Assembly: GCA_002432865.1 (NCBI GenBank)
Contig: DJGX01000050.1
Span: 318-37,769, forward strand
Source: Cloacimonetes bacterium UBA5835
GTDB taxonomy: Bacteria > Cloacimonadota > Cloacimonadia > Cloacimonadales > Cloacimonadaceae
Direction of reading: 5' to 3'
DNA: 37,452 bases
Each line of letters starts with the position of its first letter. Within the stretch, counting starts at the first letter, position 1. The notes under the pieces are model-generated. The model worked only from the letters and a program-made list of their open reading frames with translations. It did not search any database and was not told the DNA's origin. Shown here in pieces: positions 7,099-16,605 of the stretch. A program made the translations under genes and the position numbers.

Positions 7099-9096
7099 TT
7101 ATAGCAATCCCCATCTTCTTCTGAAAAACAATTCCAAGCAAAAAGTAAAAATGAAGAGAGCGATAACATACCATTTTTTATAGAGGGGTATTTCTTTACG
7201 GGTAATTTGTTCAATCGGTTTAGCGGGGGTAGGATTATAGGAATCAATATTTGATGCGTACAGTACTTTCCCTCCAGTTTCATTTGCCAGCCAAGAGAGT
7301 AAGGGCAGGTTATATCCATAATCTCTTGTTTCAATTGAAGTTTCTGAAAGTTCGAATTTACCTTTCGTGCTATTTCCGCTTTCTTTATCTGAAATTTCAA
7401 AGCTGTAAGTTCCCGGTTCAGAGAGTTGCAGAGAAATAGCATATTCCTCACCTTCGCGTTTTAAGAAATCGGTATATACTTCTTTGTTGTTTTTATTCAT
7501 AATCCGAATGCGGGGATTTACATTTAGACGGCTCTGTCTAATTTCATTTTCATTGCGCAAGCGAATCCGTATTTCTTCTCCCTGAAAATAGCTATTGTTA
7601 TAAATGGCAGTATAGTTTCCGGTACTTTTATTGCTAAGCCAAGTTAAGCAACTGCTGATTAATTTTGTGTATCCTTCTTCACTGCTTTGCATTTGCCAAC
7701 GCCAAAGGTTCAAAGTAGCAAAAGCTATCGAGCGGGCTGTTTTTGTATGTTGAACAACGATGGCAGGTGAATTTTGGGGGTTATTGATAGTTGCCAAAAT
7801 ATCAGTTCCCGGGCTGGCTGTTACATAATAATAATCCAAGGGAGGAATATCTTTGGTATTTACAGTTAAGCTATTCAGCATCGGATAATTAGCAGCTGCT
7901 GCAGTAGGTACTAAAAAACCCTGATAAATCGATGTAATATTAGATTTTTGAATAGGTAAAATAGCTGACAGTTCGTTAACGGGGAGTCCTTGATACATAA
8001 TTCCCACGCCTCGTTGGAAGGCATTTTGAATGAAATTAGCTGTAGAATTATCCAAGTTTAGCATACCATTATTGATAATGATTATAGCAGCTAAGTTATG
8101 GGAATCCAATTCATTAACTAAAACTTCTCCGCTAAAGAGTCGTCCATTTCTATTTAAATAACTTTCAGCTTCCCAGCGGGAATTTGTAGCTATGGCATCG
8201 AGGGTGAATTTATTATCCCAAGCAGGTTTATCCGAAATAAGGATAATTCTCTGTTTTTCCGATAGCACTTCAATTGCACCGGGGAAAATATTATTGTTAA
8301 TTTGGCTTTCGTTAGGTAGGGGCACAACTTCTACCTTCCAAGGGAAAAAACCAATATTATTGAAGCGCTGGGTGAAATCTACTGTGCTGATTATCCCTTT
8401 TTCCAGTTTCATATTTTGTCGTGAGATAATTTTATTAGCCAGCAACAGACGCACTTCTGCATTGCCGCTATAATTTTGTGAAGAAATTTCAGCTCTAATG
8501 GTATTGGGCTCATTTTTATAAGCATAGCGATTGTAGCGAACATTTACAATTGCCAAATCAGGAGTGGGATTTACAGTGCTATCTGCCAAAACATAAAAAG
8601 GGCAGCCCAATTGTTGAACTATAGATAAAGATTCATCTCTTAACCAGCCATCTGAGGCAAGAACAACTCCCTCCAGATTTCGGAAAGCTTTTTGGTTGCT
8701 CAATTCTTTTAGGGCAGGAGCCAGCAGGGTAGTATTCTTATCTCCGTTCAAACCGTTGGCAAAAGTTTTATGAATAACTTCATAGTCGTTATCTGCAAAT
8801 TTTTTCCCCATTTTCTGCCAAAGAGGTTTTAAGTGTTGAGCCTTGGAACCAGAATTATGTTTCAGATTCATACTTTGGGAAACATCTTCCAGCACCAAAA
8901 TTTGAGCTGTCTGTTTTTTATGCTGAGTATAATATAAAATTGGGCTAAGTAACAGAATCAACAACAGAGATATGGAAAAAAACCTGAGGACAAAAAGAGT
9001 TATCCTCCGTTTTTTTTCAATTTCCGGATTGGTTTGATAGTTTAAAAAACCAGATATCAGCAGCGAGAACAGAACGATCAGAGTGTATTTCAGCAT
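7099..9096 (-). CDS. membrane-anchored vWA-like protein (BatA-type layout)
   Basis: A 665-residue protein. Two N-terminal hydrophobic helices (about 3-20 and 32-56) are followed by a large extracytoplasmic region and a final C-terminal helix (about 642-658) ending in R-R-R. D71-V-S73-Q-S75 after the strand I-L-V-L-E matches the D-x-S-x-S metal site of von Willebrand factor A domains. L-A-S-D-G further on resembles the second metal-binding loop. The layout resembles membrane vWA/BatA-like proteins that lie beside MoxR ATPases, but no MoxR gene is seen here. The ATG overlaps the stop of the upstream beta-barrel gene by one base (TAATG), implying coupled translation. It is the last gene of a three-gene envelope operon. 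Function is unknown. Confidence 0.75.
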   Translation of the reverse strand: MLKYTLIVLFSLLISGFLNYQTNPEIEKKRRITLFVLRFFSISLLLILLLSPILYYTQHKKQTAQILVLEDVSQSMNLKHNSGSKAQHLKPLWQKMGKKFADNDYEVIHKTFANGLNGDKNTTLLAPALKELSNQKAFRNLEGVVLASDGWLRDESLSIVQQLGCPFYVLADSTVNPTPDLAIVNVRYNRYAYKNEPNTIRAEISSQNYSGNAEVRLLLANKIISRQNMKLEKGIISTVDFTQRFNNIGFFPWKVEVVPLPNESQINNNIFPGAIEVLSEKQRIILISDKPAWDNKFTLDAIATNSRWEAESYLNRNGRLFSGEVLVNELDSHNLAAIIIINNGMLNLDNSTANFIQNAFQRGVGIMYQGLPVNELSAILPIQKSNITSIYQGFLVPTAAAANYPMLNSLTVNTKDIPPLDYYYVTASPGTDILATINNPQNSPAIVVQHTKTARSIAFATLNLWRWQMQSSEEGYTKLISSCLTWLSNKSTGNYTAIYNNSYFQGEEIRIRLRNENEIRQSRLNVNPRIRIMNKNNKEVYTDFLKREGEEYAISLQLSEPGTYSFEISDKESGNSTKGKFELSETSIETRDYGYNLPLLSWLANETGGKVLYASNIDSYNPTPAKPIEQITRKEIPLYKKWYVIALFIFTFCLELFFRRRWGLL

Positions 9097-10346
9097 TAAA
9101 TATTGACCTTGATATAGCTTCCTATAGATAATCCTTTAGATTTATAACTTGGAAAAAGCTGTTTAATACTCTGCACCCCAAAACCGATTTCACCGGTGCT
9201 TGTATGCAAACCAATTGAATAACTAACTCGCCAGGGATATATGCTATTACCAAAACACACTCCCATACCGATGGGTAAAAACTTTAAAGGCAAGACCTGA
9301 GCAGCCATAGAAATACGGCCTATATTGCTATTGTTTATTGAGCTTTTAAAACCCTGCAAATAGTCTACTGATACATTAGCTCTTTTCATTGAATAAAGAG
9401 CTCCCAACCGAAGTTCTGGAGGTAGCTCTGTAGAATATGTATCAATATCTACGGTTTCAGAGGTATAATCATAAAATTCCTCATCTATATTGGAAGCATA
9501 AACATCATCTGCTGTAATACTAATATTTCTTGCTTCGGTTGTAAAAGGCCAGGTTATTTTTCCAAATAGGTTATCCAAGGTAAGGCCTACTTCTAATTGG
9601 GGAGTAACATTACTGGCCAGACCAAGCATAACTTTTTGACCATAGCCACCAATACCTGTATGTAAAGAAATATCCTGTTGTAAAGATAAGCCTTCCATAG
9701 AAGAATTAAAATAACCATTAAATTCTTGTGTATTAGCATCACCAACACCTACTAAAGCGCTCACGGAAAAGCCAGCGCGAATTTTTGGTATCGGTTCAGG
9801 AATAAAAGGTATGATAAAATTACCCATTCCAAAAGTGAAGTCAGCATAGCTCAAACCGCTAATATCGGTAGTGCTTTTATCAAAAACATATAATGAATCG
9901 GTATTACCATAAAGCAATAGGTCCACAAATCTTTCCGATACTGCCAGCCTTCCAGTTAAATGAAGAGAACTAGAAAAGGAAATATTATTAAAAGCAAAAC
10001 CAATAATACTGATATTACCTTCTACAGCTGAACGCAGAGAACCATCAATTTTGTTCAATATTTTAATTTTATCTTCATCATCTAAGAAATCTTGGCTTAC
10101 TACATAATTATAGGTATCCAGATCCAGAGAGTTATTATTTACGGATATTCCCAGGTTCATAATCGGTAGCCAAAAATCAATACCCTTTACTTGTTTTAAA
10201 TTAGCGGGATTCCAATAGGCAGCTTCTACACCTTTGGCACGCAGCATATAGCTATCAGCAAACAGGACAGATTTACCTGTATTAAATGCATTTAAAACAC
10301 TAACAGATATCAGAAAGATAAGCACTAATAATATACACCTTTTCAT
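9096..10346 (-). CDS. outer-membrane beta-barrel protein (DUF5723/FadL-like)
   Basis: A 416-residue protein with a signal peptide (residues 4-20, likely cleaved after L-N-A). The mature N terminus contains Y-W-N-P-A-N-L, a motif seen in DUF5723 and OMPP1/FadL-type barrels (A-x-x-x-N-P-A). The rest alternates short amphipathic beta strands with Gly/Asn/Asp turns, as in outer-membrane barrels. It ends in ...Y-I-K-V-N-I rather than a terminal Phe. GAGGAGG lies inside the end of the upstream gene, only one base separates that stop from this ATG, and the downstream gene overlaps by one base. A barrel scaffold or transport role is inferred. Substrate is unknown. Confidence 0.7.
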   Translation of the reverse strand: MKRCILLVLIFLISVSVLNAFNTGKSVLFADSYMLRAKGVEAAYWNPANLKQVKGIDFWLPIMNLGISVNNNSLDLDTYNYVVSQDFLDDEDKIKILNKIDGSLRSAVEGNISIIGFAFNNISFSSSLHLTGRLAVSERFVDLLLYGNTDSLYVFDKSTTDISGLSYADFTFGMGNFIIPFIPEPIPKIRAGFSVSALVGVGDANTQEFNGYFNSSMEGLSLQQDISLHTGIGGYGQKVMLGLASNVTPQLEVGLTLDNLFGKITWPFTTEARNISITADDVYASNIDEEFYDYTSETVDIDTYSTELPPELRLGALYSMKRANVSVDYLQGFKSSINNSNIGRISMAAQVLPLKFLPIGMGVCFGNSIYPWRVSYSIGLHTSTGEIGFGVQSIKQLFPSYKSKGLSIGSYIKVNI

Positions 10347-10347
10347 T

Positions 10348-11853
10348 TCAATCCTCCTCTATTAGTATTTCGGCAGAGATCATTCCTTTAAGATGAATAT
10401 AATCTCCACTGCTGGCGTGAATAGTAACAGGAGAACCTGTTTCTTCAAAACTGAAAGACCACCGCATATAAACTTGTTCTGAAGCAAAAAGATCAAGTTC
10501 ATCTTTAGTCAATTCCAGCTCCACATCCTGAAAACCAGGATTCTGATTGAAGCTATGAATCTCCACTTGCTTCAGAAAAGAATAAGTACCTGGATTATGG
10601 ATATCTATATTGGGAGTATTGCTTAAGAATAACTTAGCTGAAGCCCCAATTGGAAGCATATTTTGAATTTGCATATTCAAAGAAGCACTTAAAGCGTTTT
10701 TTTGGATGCGCTCGCGGTTATCTTCTGGAATACTGAATTCATGCTCTTCATTAATAACAATTTCGTGTTCGTGTAAAGTAAAAATAAGAGGAGCATTAAT
10801 CAAATAATCCAAATGCATAGTATCGGTAGGTTTTACACTTCCGATATTATTATCACTTTCGATTTCAAAACACCCTCCAATAACCTGAATAGTAGTTGGC
10901 ATCAGCTGTAAGAGTTCTGTAATATTATCATATAGATTAAAGTTCGTAACCACAGGGCCATCTTGCAATGCTGGTTGTATCTGAAAATTGTTTCCATTTT
11001 CATCCAAAATATCAATTATGCGAGAAACACCTGCAGCATTAGTAGCTTTTAATTGTCCTGAAAATTCTGCTCCAAAACCTATATAATTCTGCAAAGTAAG
11101 CTGAAGTGAAGCTTCTTCCAGAGTTAAAGTTTGATCTAAGCCATGAGGATAATCAATATTAATTGAAGAATCCGAATCATTCAAATTAACGGGATAATTG
11201 TGTAAACCACCTCTAAATTCTCCCAAACTAATCATTGAATCTGATCTAAAATCTAAAGTAGCTACTTGTGTCCCAGCAGGAAGAGTAGAATTCACTTGTA
11301 TAGAGATATGTAACTGGGTTATTATTTCGTTAGTATTCGGCGTTCCCAAATGCATTCCATCCAAATTTGTCGTAACCCAATTATCGAAGTTATCGCTACT
11401 AATTACCAAGTTCTGATTGCTATTGGGCAGATAAATATCGTGAAAAACCAAAGAAATTTGATCAACATTTGGATCAACATTTCTCAGGCGACTTTCAAAA
11501 ACACCTTCTGCAAGCTCAGCATATGCAATCTCAACTGTACCAGTGGGATCTGTAAAAGGAATATAAAAATCATAACTCGAGCCAATTAGAGGAATTCCAG
11601 TTAAATTAATATTAGGATTAAAAGGTAAATTGCCAAATTCGTTTGTTGTTGCCTCACCATTAGCTGTAACTGTTAAGATATTATCTTCATTCAAAACGAT
11701 GTTTACAGAATCTACCAAATCAGACACATAAAAAAAATCGTTGATGAGGGGAATATTTAATTTAACACTCCAGCTTGGCATTGTGGGTTTTTTCACCTCG
11801 CAAGCACCAAGAAATACTAAAGCGGTAATCAGAATAAAATAATACTTTTTCAT
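10348..11853 (-). CDS. large lipoprotein of unknown function
   Basis: A 501-residue protein with a lipoprotein signal: hydrophobic residues 4-16 and lipobox L-G-A-C with Cys at 18. The mature part is acidic and beta-rich, with repeated Ile/Leu-Asn-rich strands and segments such as L-x-I-D-I-x-D-E-N-G. No catalytic motif is apparent. It is the first gene of the trio and has AAAGGA 8 nt upstream. The context (lipoprotein, then barrel, then vWA-like membrane protein) suggests a trans-envelope assembly, but this is inference. Confidence 0.75.
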   Translation of the reverse strand: MKKYYFILITALVFLGACEVKKPTMPSWSVKLNIPLINDFFYVSDLVDSVNIVLNEDNILTVTANGEATTNEFGNLPFNPNINLTGIPLIGSSYDFYIPFTDPTGTVEIAYAELAEGVFESRLRNVDPNVDQISLVFHDIYLPNSNQNLVISSDNFDNWVTTNLDGMHLGTPNTNEIITQLHISIQVNSTLPAGTQVATLDFRSDSMISLGEFRGGLHNYPVNLNDSDSSINIDYPHGLDQTLTLEEASLQLTLQNYIGFGAEFSGQLKATNAAGVSRIIDILDENGNNFQIQPALQDGPVVTNFNLYDNITELLQLMPTTIQVIGGCFEIESDNNIGSVKPTDTMHLDYLINAPLIFTLHEHEIVINEEHEFSIPEDNRERIQKNALSASLNMQIQNMLPIGASAKLFLSNTPNIDIHNPGTYSFLKQVEIHSFNQNPGFQDVELELTKDELDLFASEQVYMRWSFSFEETGSPVTIHASSGDYIHLKGMISAEILIEED

Positions 11854-12374
11854 AAGAAAATCCTTTTGCTGCTTAAGTTCTATTAAGAGCTCTTCTCATA
11901 GAGATCGAGGAAATAACTTCTCCCCAAACCTATATAGACATTATAACATTCTTGAAAAACAAAAATCACACGATTAATTCCTACCGATGATAACGATAAT
12001 GTAGTTAAAGACAAAATAAACAATTGCTGCCTTTTGGCAAGTTATTTCTAAGAAGATTGAAAACTAAAGCAGCTCCAATAATAATAATGTGTTTAACAAA
12101 ACTCTAAGAAGGCAATAGAATAATATTACTTCCGAAATGAGAAAGGCGTGCAGCATACAAAAAGAGTATATAATAGGTTTGCTTATATTTAGTTGGAACT
12201 GCCAATTTGTGCAATCCAATTAACCGTAAACTACATTATTTTCTAGTATCTGGCTTACGGGTTCTTCTCTTGCAGTTTTATTACGATTAACTACACTAAA
12301 AAAACAATAGGATTAGCGTTCAACTAAGGGTACAATATGGGTTCGCCATCTCTCGCTGTATATGTTTTCCTTTA
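11854..12374. other. 521-bp AT-rich intergenic region
   Basis: Between the rnc end and the lipoprotein start, both on the minus strand. Apart from the -10 box at 11940-11945 and a small AAGAGCTCTT palindrome near 11885 I see no gene, RNA or clear terminator. Stop codons are frequent in all frames. Confidence 0.5.
11940..11945 (-). promoter_or_regulatory. candidate -10 box for the envelope trio
   Basis: On the minus strand there is a perfect TATAAT about 87 bp upstream of the start at 11853. The expected -35 position has only a T-rich stretch (TGATTT at 17-bp spacing), so the call rests on the -10. Confidence 0.45.
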
Positions 12375-13154
12375 TTATATACCAAGTTTCTGGCAGGCCA
12401 TTCTTGCGGCTTCCTGATGTGCACTTTTTTTGGTGCTTCCCTTTCCCAGGCCTAAAAGTTTATCGCCCCAACGAACTTCCACAACAAAAATCTTATGGTG
12501 CTCGGGTCCTTCTTCGGCGATAGTAACATAATTTGGTGGTCCTTGATTTCTGCTTTGCATATATTCTTGCAAAATACTTTTGTAATTTACCAGCTCTTCG
12601 CGGTTAACGGTTTCTTGATAATTATCCAGAATAAAACGACGGATAAATTTGCTGGCTGCAGATATTCCACTATCCAGATAAATAGCACAAATTAGAGCTT
12701 CCATTGTATCCGACAGGATAGAAGGTTTGGAAGCTCCCCCTGCTTGTTGTTCTTCTGGACTTAAAAGTACATATTTACCGATGTCTATCGCATTTGCTTT
12801 GAAAGTTAAGTAAGTTTCGGAAACAATTTTGGATTTTAGTTTGGATAATTTGCCTTCCTGCTCTTCAGGGTGTTCGGTAAATAGTTCTTTACTTACAATG
12901 AATCCAAGAATGGAATCGCCCAGAAACTCCATCCGTTCAAAAGGAGAAGGAGTTTTATGTTCACTATAATGACGATGGAGATAGGATTTATGTGTTAAAG
13001 CAGCATGCAATAAAGTGGGGTCATGAAAAGTATAATCAATTTTCTTTTGCAACTGCGTAAGTGATTTTTCCCATTTGGGATACTTTTCACCTATCTTTTT
13101 AGTGTTGAAATACTCAACAATCCGGGAGATGATTGATTTTGTCCTTTTCTCCAT
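12375..13154 (-). CDS. rnc: ribonuclease III
   Basis: A 259-residue double-strand-specific endoribonuclease that processes rRNA precursors and structured mRNAs. The catalytic signature E-R-M-E-F-L-G-D-S-I-L is at 73-83, and a second acidic site is in D-T-M-E-A-L. The dsRNA-binding domain occupies about 185-258, ending with K-K-S-A-H-Q-E-A-A-R-M-A. It is slightly longer than the E. coli protein because of about 35 extra N-terminal residues. It is last in the fab operon, 23 bp after fabF, a common arrangement. The Shine-Dalgarno is weak (GGGATA). Confidence 0.96.
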   Translation of the reverse strand: MEKRTKSIISRIVEYFNTKKIGEKYPKWEKSLTQLQKKIDYTFHDPTLLHAALTHKSYLHRHYSEHKTPSPFERMEFLGDSILGFIVSKELFTEHPEEQEGKLSKLKSKIVSETYLTFKANAIDIGKYVLLSPEEQQAGGASKPSILSDTMEALICAIYLDSGISAASKFIRRFILDNYQETVNREELVNYKSILQEYMQSRNQGPPNYVTIAEEGPEHHKIFVVEVRWGDKLLGLGKGSTKKSAHQEAARMACQKLGI

Positions 13155-13177
13155 CGATGTATATATCCCGGCTTGAT

Positions 13178-14419
13178 TTATTGATAGCGTTTAATGATTA
13201 TAGCAGAATTATGGCCTCCAAAACCAAGGGAATTGGAAAGGGTTATATCTACTTGGTGATGAATAGCTACATTAGGAGTGTAATCCAAATCACATTCTGG
13301 ATCAGGATGAGTTAAATTTATTGTAGGATGAATGATCCCATTTTCAATTGTCTTAACACAAACGATAGCTTCAATCCCTGCAGCAGCTCCTAACATATGA
13401 CCAACCATACTTTTAGTGGAATTTATCTTTACTTTGTAAGCATAATCTCCAAAAACAGTTTTGATGGAATGAGTTTCGCCTTTATCATTTAAAGGTGTAG
13501 AAGTGCCATGTGCATTTATATAATCAATATCTGTAGGTTTTATACCAGCATCATTTATTGCCATTAACATAGCCCGTGCACTTCCTTCTCCATTTTCTGT
13601 AGGAGCAGTTATGTGAAAAGCATCTTCAGAAGCACCGTAACCTATTAATTCAGCATAAATTTTAGCACCTCTGGCTATAGCATGTTCCAGTTCTTCCAAA
13701 ACAAGAATTGCTGCTCCCTCACTCATTATAAAACCATCCCGTTCTGCATCAAAAGGACGCGATGCTTTTTCAGGATCATCATTACGAGTAGAAAGAGCTC
13801 TCATTGCAGAAAAACCAGCTATCGATAAAGGAGTTACAGCTGCCTCATTTCCACCGCTAAGAATTATATCTGCATCCCCATATTGAATAGCTCTATAAGC
13901 TGTTCCTATAGCATGATTGGCACTGGCACAAGCACTCATCACATTGAAATTGATACCTTTGAAGTTATTCTCTATACTAATATGGGCAGCAGCAATGTTA
14001 CCAATCATTTTGGGTATAAAAAAAGGACTCACTCGACGGGGACCCATTGTATAATTCTTGATGCATTCTTCTTCAAAAGTAAGAATACCACCAATTCCTG
14101 CACCGGTTATTACTCCTACCCGATTGGGGTCATAAGAATTTGGAGTAAGACCTGCATCAGCAATTGCTTCGCGGGCTGCAATCATAGCAAATTGAGCATA
14201 TAAATCCAGCTTTTTTATCTCTTTAAATTCAAAATGATCTTCAGGATTGTAATTCTTCACTTCGGCAGCAATATGAACCGGCAAATTATCTATATCAAAT
14301 CTTGATATTAATCCTACGCCAGAAACTCCGTTAATAAGGGATTGCCAGGTTTGGGAAACATTGTGTCCTACAGGAGTAATGGCACCTAAACCAGTTATAA
14401 CAACTCTTCTTTTATTCAT
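13178..14419 (-). CDS. fabF: 3-oxoacyl-ACP synthase II (KAS II)
   Basis: A 413-residue elongation condensing enzyme of type II fatty acid synthesis, joining malonyl-ACP to acyl-ACP. The catalytic triad is visible: C164 (S-A-C-A-S), H304 (N-A-H-G-T-S-T) and H341 (V-G-H-M-L-G-A-A-A-G). It has the canonical N terminus R-R-V-V-I-T-G-L-G and a C-terminal N-S-L-G-F-G-G-H-N. Length is standard. GAGG precedes the ATG. It is separated from acpP by 165 bp that contain a long stem-loop. Confidence 0.97.
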   Translation of the reverse strand: MNKRRVVITGLGAITPVGHNVSQTWQSLINGVSGVGLISRFDIDNLPVHIAAEVKNYNPEDHFEFKEIKKLDLYAQFAMIAAREAIADAGLTPNSYDPNRVGVITGAGIGGILTFEEECIKNYTMGPRRVSPFFIPKMIGNIAAAHISIENNFKGINFNVMSACASANHAIGTAYRAIQYGDADIILSGGNEAAVTPLSIAGFSAMRALSTRNDDPEKASRPFDAERDGFIMSEGAAILVLEELEHAIARGAKIYAELIGYGASEDAFHITAPTENGEGSARAMLMAINDAGIKPTDIDYINAHGTSTPLNDKGETHSIKTVFGDYAYKVKINSTKSMVGHMLGAAAGIEAIVCVKTIENGIIHPTINLTHPDPECDLDYTPNVAIHHQVDITLSNSLGFGGHNSAIIIKRYQ

Positions 14420-14522
14420 AAAAACCTCATTAAGTTTAACAAATTATTTGTCTTTAATACCACTTTTCTCTTCCCAACCTTGTATTTAAGGCAAAAAAAT
14501 CAAGAGAAAACATCCTCTGTGC

Positions 14523-14567
14523 GTGGATACAATCCTGATATCTATTATGTTATCAGGATTGATCCAC
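14523..14567 (-). promoter_or_regulatory. long stem-loop between acpP and fabF
   Basis: Arms 14530-14540 and 14551-14561 pair perfectly (CAATCCTGATA / TATCAGGATTG). After one bulged base (14529) the stem extends by GTGGAT / ATCCAC, giving 17 pairs with a 10-nt loop. In the transcript it lies just after acpP. The next T-run comes only about 20 nt beyond, so it may be a partial terminator (attenuator) or a processing/stability element rather than a full terminator. Confidence 0.75.
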
Positions 14568-14584
14568 ATTAGGGGGATGGGTAT

Positions 14585-14818
14585 TTATCCCAGTTTTTCT
14601 TTCAGATAGTCAATAGCTTGACCGACTGTTTTCAGTTTATCCTGATCTTCTTCAGGGATAGTGAGATCAAATTCTTCTTCGAAAGCCATAACGAGCTCAA
14701 CTGTATCGAGGGAATCAGCTCGTAAGTCATCGATGAAATTTGCGGAAGGAACAACTTGGGATTCCGGGACTCCCAGTTTTTTCGCTACTATCTGTTTTAC
14801 TTTTTCTTCAATATCCAT
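14585..14818 (-). CDS. acpP: acyl carrier protein
   Basis: A 77-residue acidic carrier protein of type II fatty acid synthesis. Its Ser36 in the D-S-L motif (R-A-D-S-L-D-T-V-E-L) accepts the 4'-phosphopantetheine arm. Length and the I-P-E-E-D-x-x-K helix-III region are typical. An excellent AGGAGG lies 5 nt upstream. A strong stem-loop follows the stop at 14567-14523, which would allow more ACP than FabF to be made from the shared transcript. Confidence 0.98.
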   Translation of the reverse strand: MDIEEKVKQIVAKKLGVPESQVVPSANFIDDLRADSLDTVELVMAFEEEFDLTIPEEDQDKLKTVGQAIDYLKEKLG

Positions 14819-14866
14819 TATTCCTCCTATGTTATTGAAGTGATTATTTATCTATTGGTTTCCCAT

Positions 14867-15616
14867 TTAATGCATTGTTAAACCGCCATCTACGGCTATA
14901 GTTTGTCCCGTTAAATAACTTCCAGCGTCGGAGGCTAGAAAGAGACATACATTAGCTATATCCATAGGGGTTCCCATTTTTTGCAAGGGTATGGCTTTTG
15001 CATATTCTGCTCTGGTTTCAGAACTTAAAGATGCTGTCATCTCAGTTTCTATAAAACCTGGAGCAACTGCATTAACACGAATATTACGGCTACCAAATTC
15101 TTTTGCGCAACTTTTGGTGAAAGCAATAAGACCACCTTTGGAAGCGGCATAATTGGCCTGTCCACTATTTCCCATAATTCCGATAACACTGGCGATATTA
15201 ATAATACAGCCATTACGGGAACGCATCATATATTTAAAAGCCTTTTGAGTGCAAAGAAAACTACCTTTTAGGTTAATATCCATAACCAATTGCCAGTCCT
15301 CTTCTTTCATTCTGATCAATAAATTATCGCGAGTGATTCCAGCATTATTGATCAGGCAATCTATAGTTCCATATTTATCAACTACATCAGCAAAAATAGT
15401 TTCAATACTTTTGGCGTCTGTAACATTTCCTACATAGCCATAGGCCTGGAATCCATTTTCTTGTAACTCTGCTATTGCTTTCTCTACTGCTTCTGAAGCA
15501 ACATCTATAATTATAACTTTTGCATTTGCATTAGCAAAAGTTTTAGCTATGGCAAAACCGATCCCGCGAGCGGCACCAGTAATTACGATAACCTTATCTG
15601 TAAAATCAAGTTTCAT
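14867..15616 (-). CDS. fabG: 3-oxoacyl-ACP reductase
   Basis: A 249-residue NADPH-dependent short-chain dehydrogenase performing the first reduction of fatty acid elongation. It has the Rossmann G-A-A-R-G-I-G motif near residue 15, N-N-A-G at about 89-92, and the catalytic S143, Y156 and K160 (Y-A-A-S-K). The C terminus G-Q-T-I-A-V-D-G-G-L is canonical. GAGGAG lies upstream of the ATG. It sits between fabD and acpP in the operon. Confidence 0.97.
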   Translation of the reverse strand: MKLDFTDKVIVITGAARGIGFAIAKTFANANAKVIIIDVASEAVEKAIAELQENGFQAYGYVGNVTDAKSIETIFADVVDKYGTIDCLINNAGITRDNLLIRMKEEDWQLVMDINLKGSFLCTQKAFKYMMRSRNGCIINIASVIGIMGNSGQANYAASKGGLIAFTKSCAKEFGSRNIRVNAVAPGFIETEMTASLSSETRAEYAKAIPLQKMGTPMDIANVCLFLASDAGSYLTGQTIAVDGGLTMH

Positions 15617-15653
15617 TATCTCCTCATCTGATTGGTTTAATTATATAACCAGC

Positions 15654-16586
15654 TTAATTTGTAACTGACACAACTGCATCTATATCTTCATATTTGTCAA
15701 TAGAAAAAACTTCTGCATCTCTATTAATGTTTCTAATCATTCCGCTTAAAACCTTTTGTGGACCGAATTCGATGAAACGGGTAACTCCTTGGTCAATCAT
15801 AAATTGAACACTTTGCGACCAAAGAACTGGGGAAACAATTTGTTTTGCAAGAAGTTCTCTTTCTTCTTTACCACTGGTAACAGGGGCAGCAGTCACATTA
15901 GAGATAACAGGAATTTCTATATCCTTAAACTCTACCTTTTGCATTTCTTCCATAAGCCATTCACTGGCTTTAACGATTAGGGGAGTATGAAAAGGACCTC
16001 CCACTACCAAAGGAATAACTCTTTTGGCTCCACTCATTCTGGCAAGTTCACCTGCTCGCAAAACACCTTCTTCAGTTCCCGAAATAACAGTTTGCATTGG
16101 AGTGTTAAAATTTACTGCTTCTACTAATCCTACAACTGATGCCTGACGACAGATTTGAATAACTTGATCTGCCTCCAAACCGATAATGGCACTCATCCCA
16201 AAAGGGACATCAGCATTTGCTTTGATCATAAATGCCCCTCTTTTATGAACCAAGTGTAAAGCATCTGCTAAAGAAATCATTCCAGCAGCTACCAAAGCAC
16301 TGAATTCACCTAAAGAATGGCCTGCCACAAAATCTGGTTTCAAATTACTCTTTGTTTGGAATGCATTTAAAGCTGCAACACTATGAAACAAAATAGCAGG
16401 TTGAGTATAACTTGTTTGTTTTAATATTTCTTCAGGACCTTCTGCCATTACTGTTGCCAGATTAATGTTATGTGCCTTATCAAAATCATTTAAAATGGCT
16501 TTTAGGTTCTCTTCTTTCTGTAAATAATCACTTGCCATCCCAATATACTGAGCACCTTGACCTGGAAAAACAAATGCAGTCTTCAT
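15654..16586 (-). CDS. fabD: malonyl-CoA:ACP transacylase
   Basis: A 310-residue enzyme loading malonate from CoA onto ACP. It has the N-terminal F-P-G-Q-G-A-Q motif, the nucleophile S91 in G-H-S-L-G-E and catalytic H200 in P-F-H-T-P-L. The G-P-x-x-V-L block near the C terminus is also present. Length is normal. It follows fabH by 19 bp and precedes fabG by 37 bp. Confidence 0.97.
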   Translation of the reverse strand: MKTAFVFPGQGAQYIGMASDYLQKEENLKAILNDFDKAHNINLATVMAEGPEEILKQTSYTQPAILFHSVAALNAFQTKSNLKPDFVAGHSLGEFSALVAAGMISLADALHLVHKRGAFMIKANADVPFGMSAIIGLEADQVIQICRQASVVGLVEAVNFNTPMQTVISGTEEGVLRAGELARMSGAKRVIPLVVGGPFHTPLIVKASEWLMEEMQKVEFKDIEIPVISNVTAAPVTSGKEERELLAKQIVSPVLWSQSVQFMIDQGVTRFIEFGPQKVLSGMIRNINRDAEVFSIDKYEDIDAVVSVTN

Positions 16587-16605
16587 AATTTAACCTCTTA
16601 TAAAC

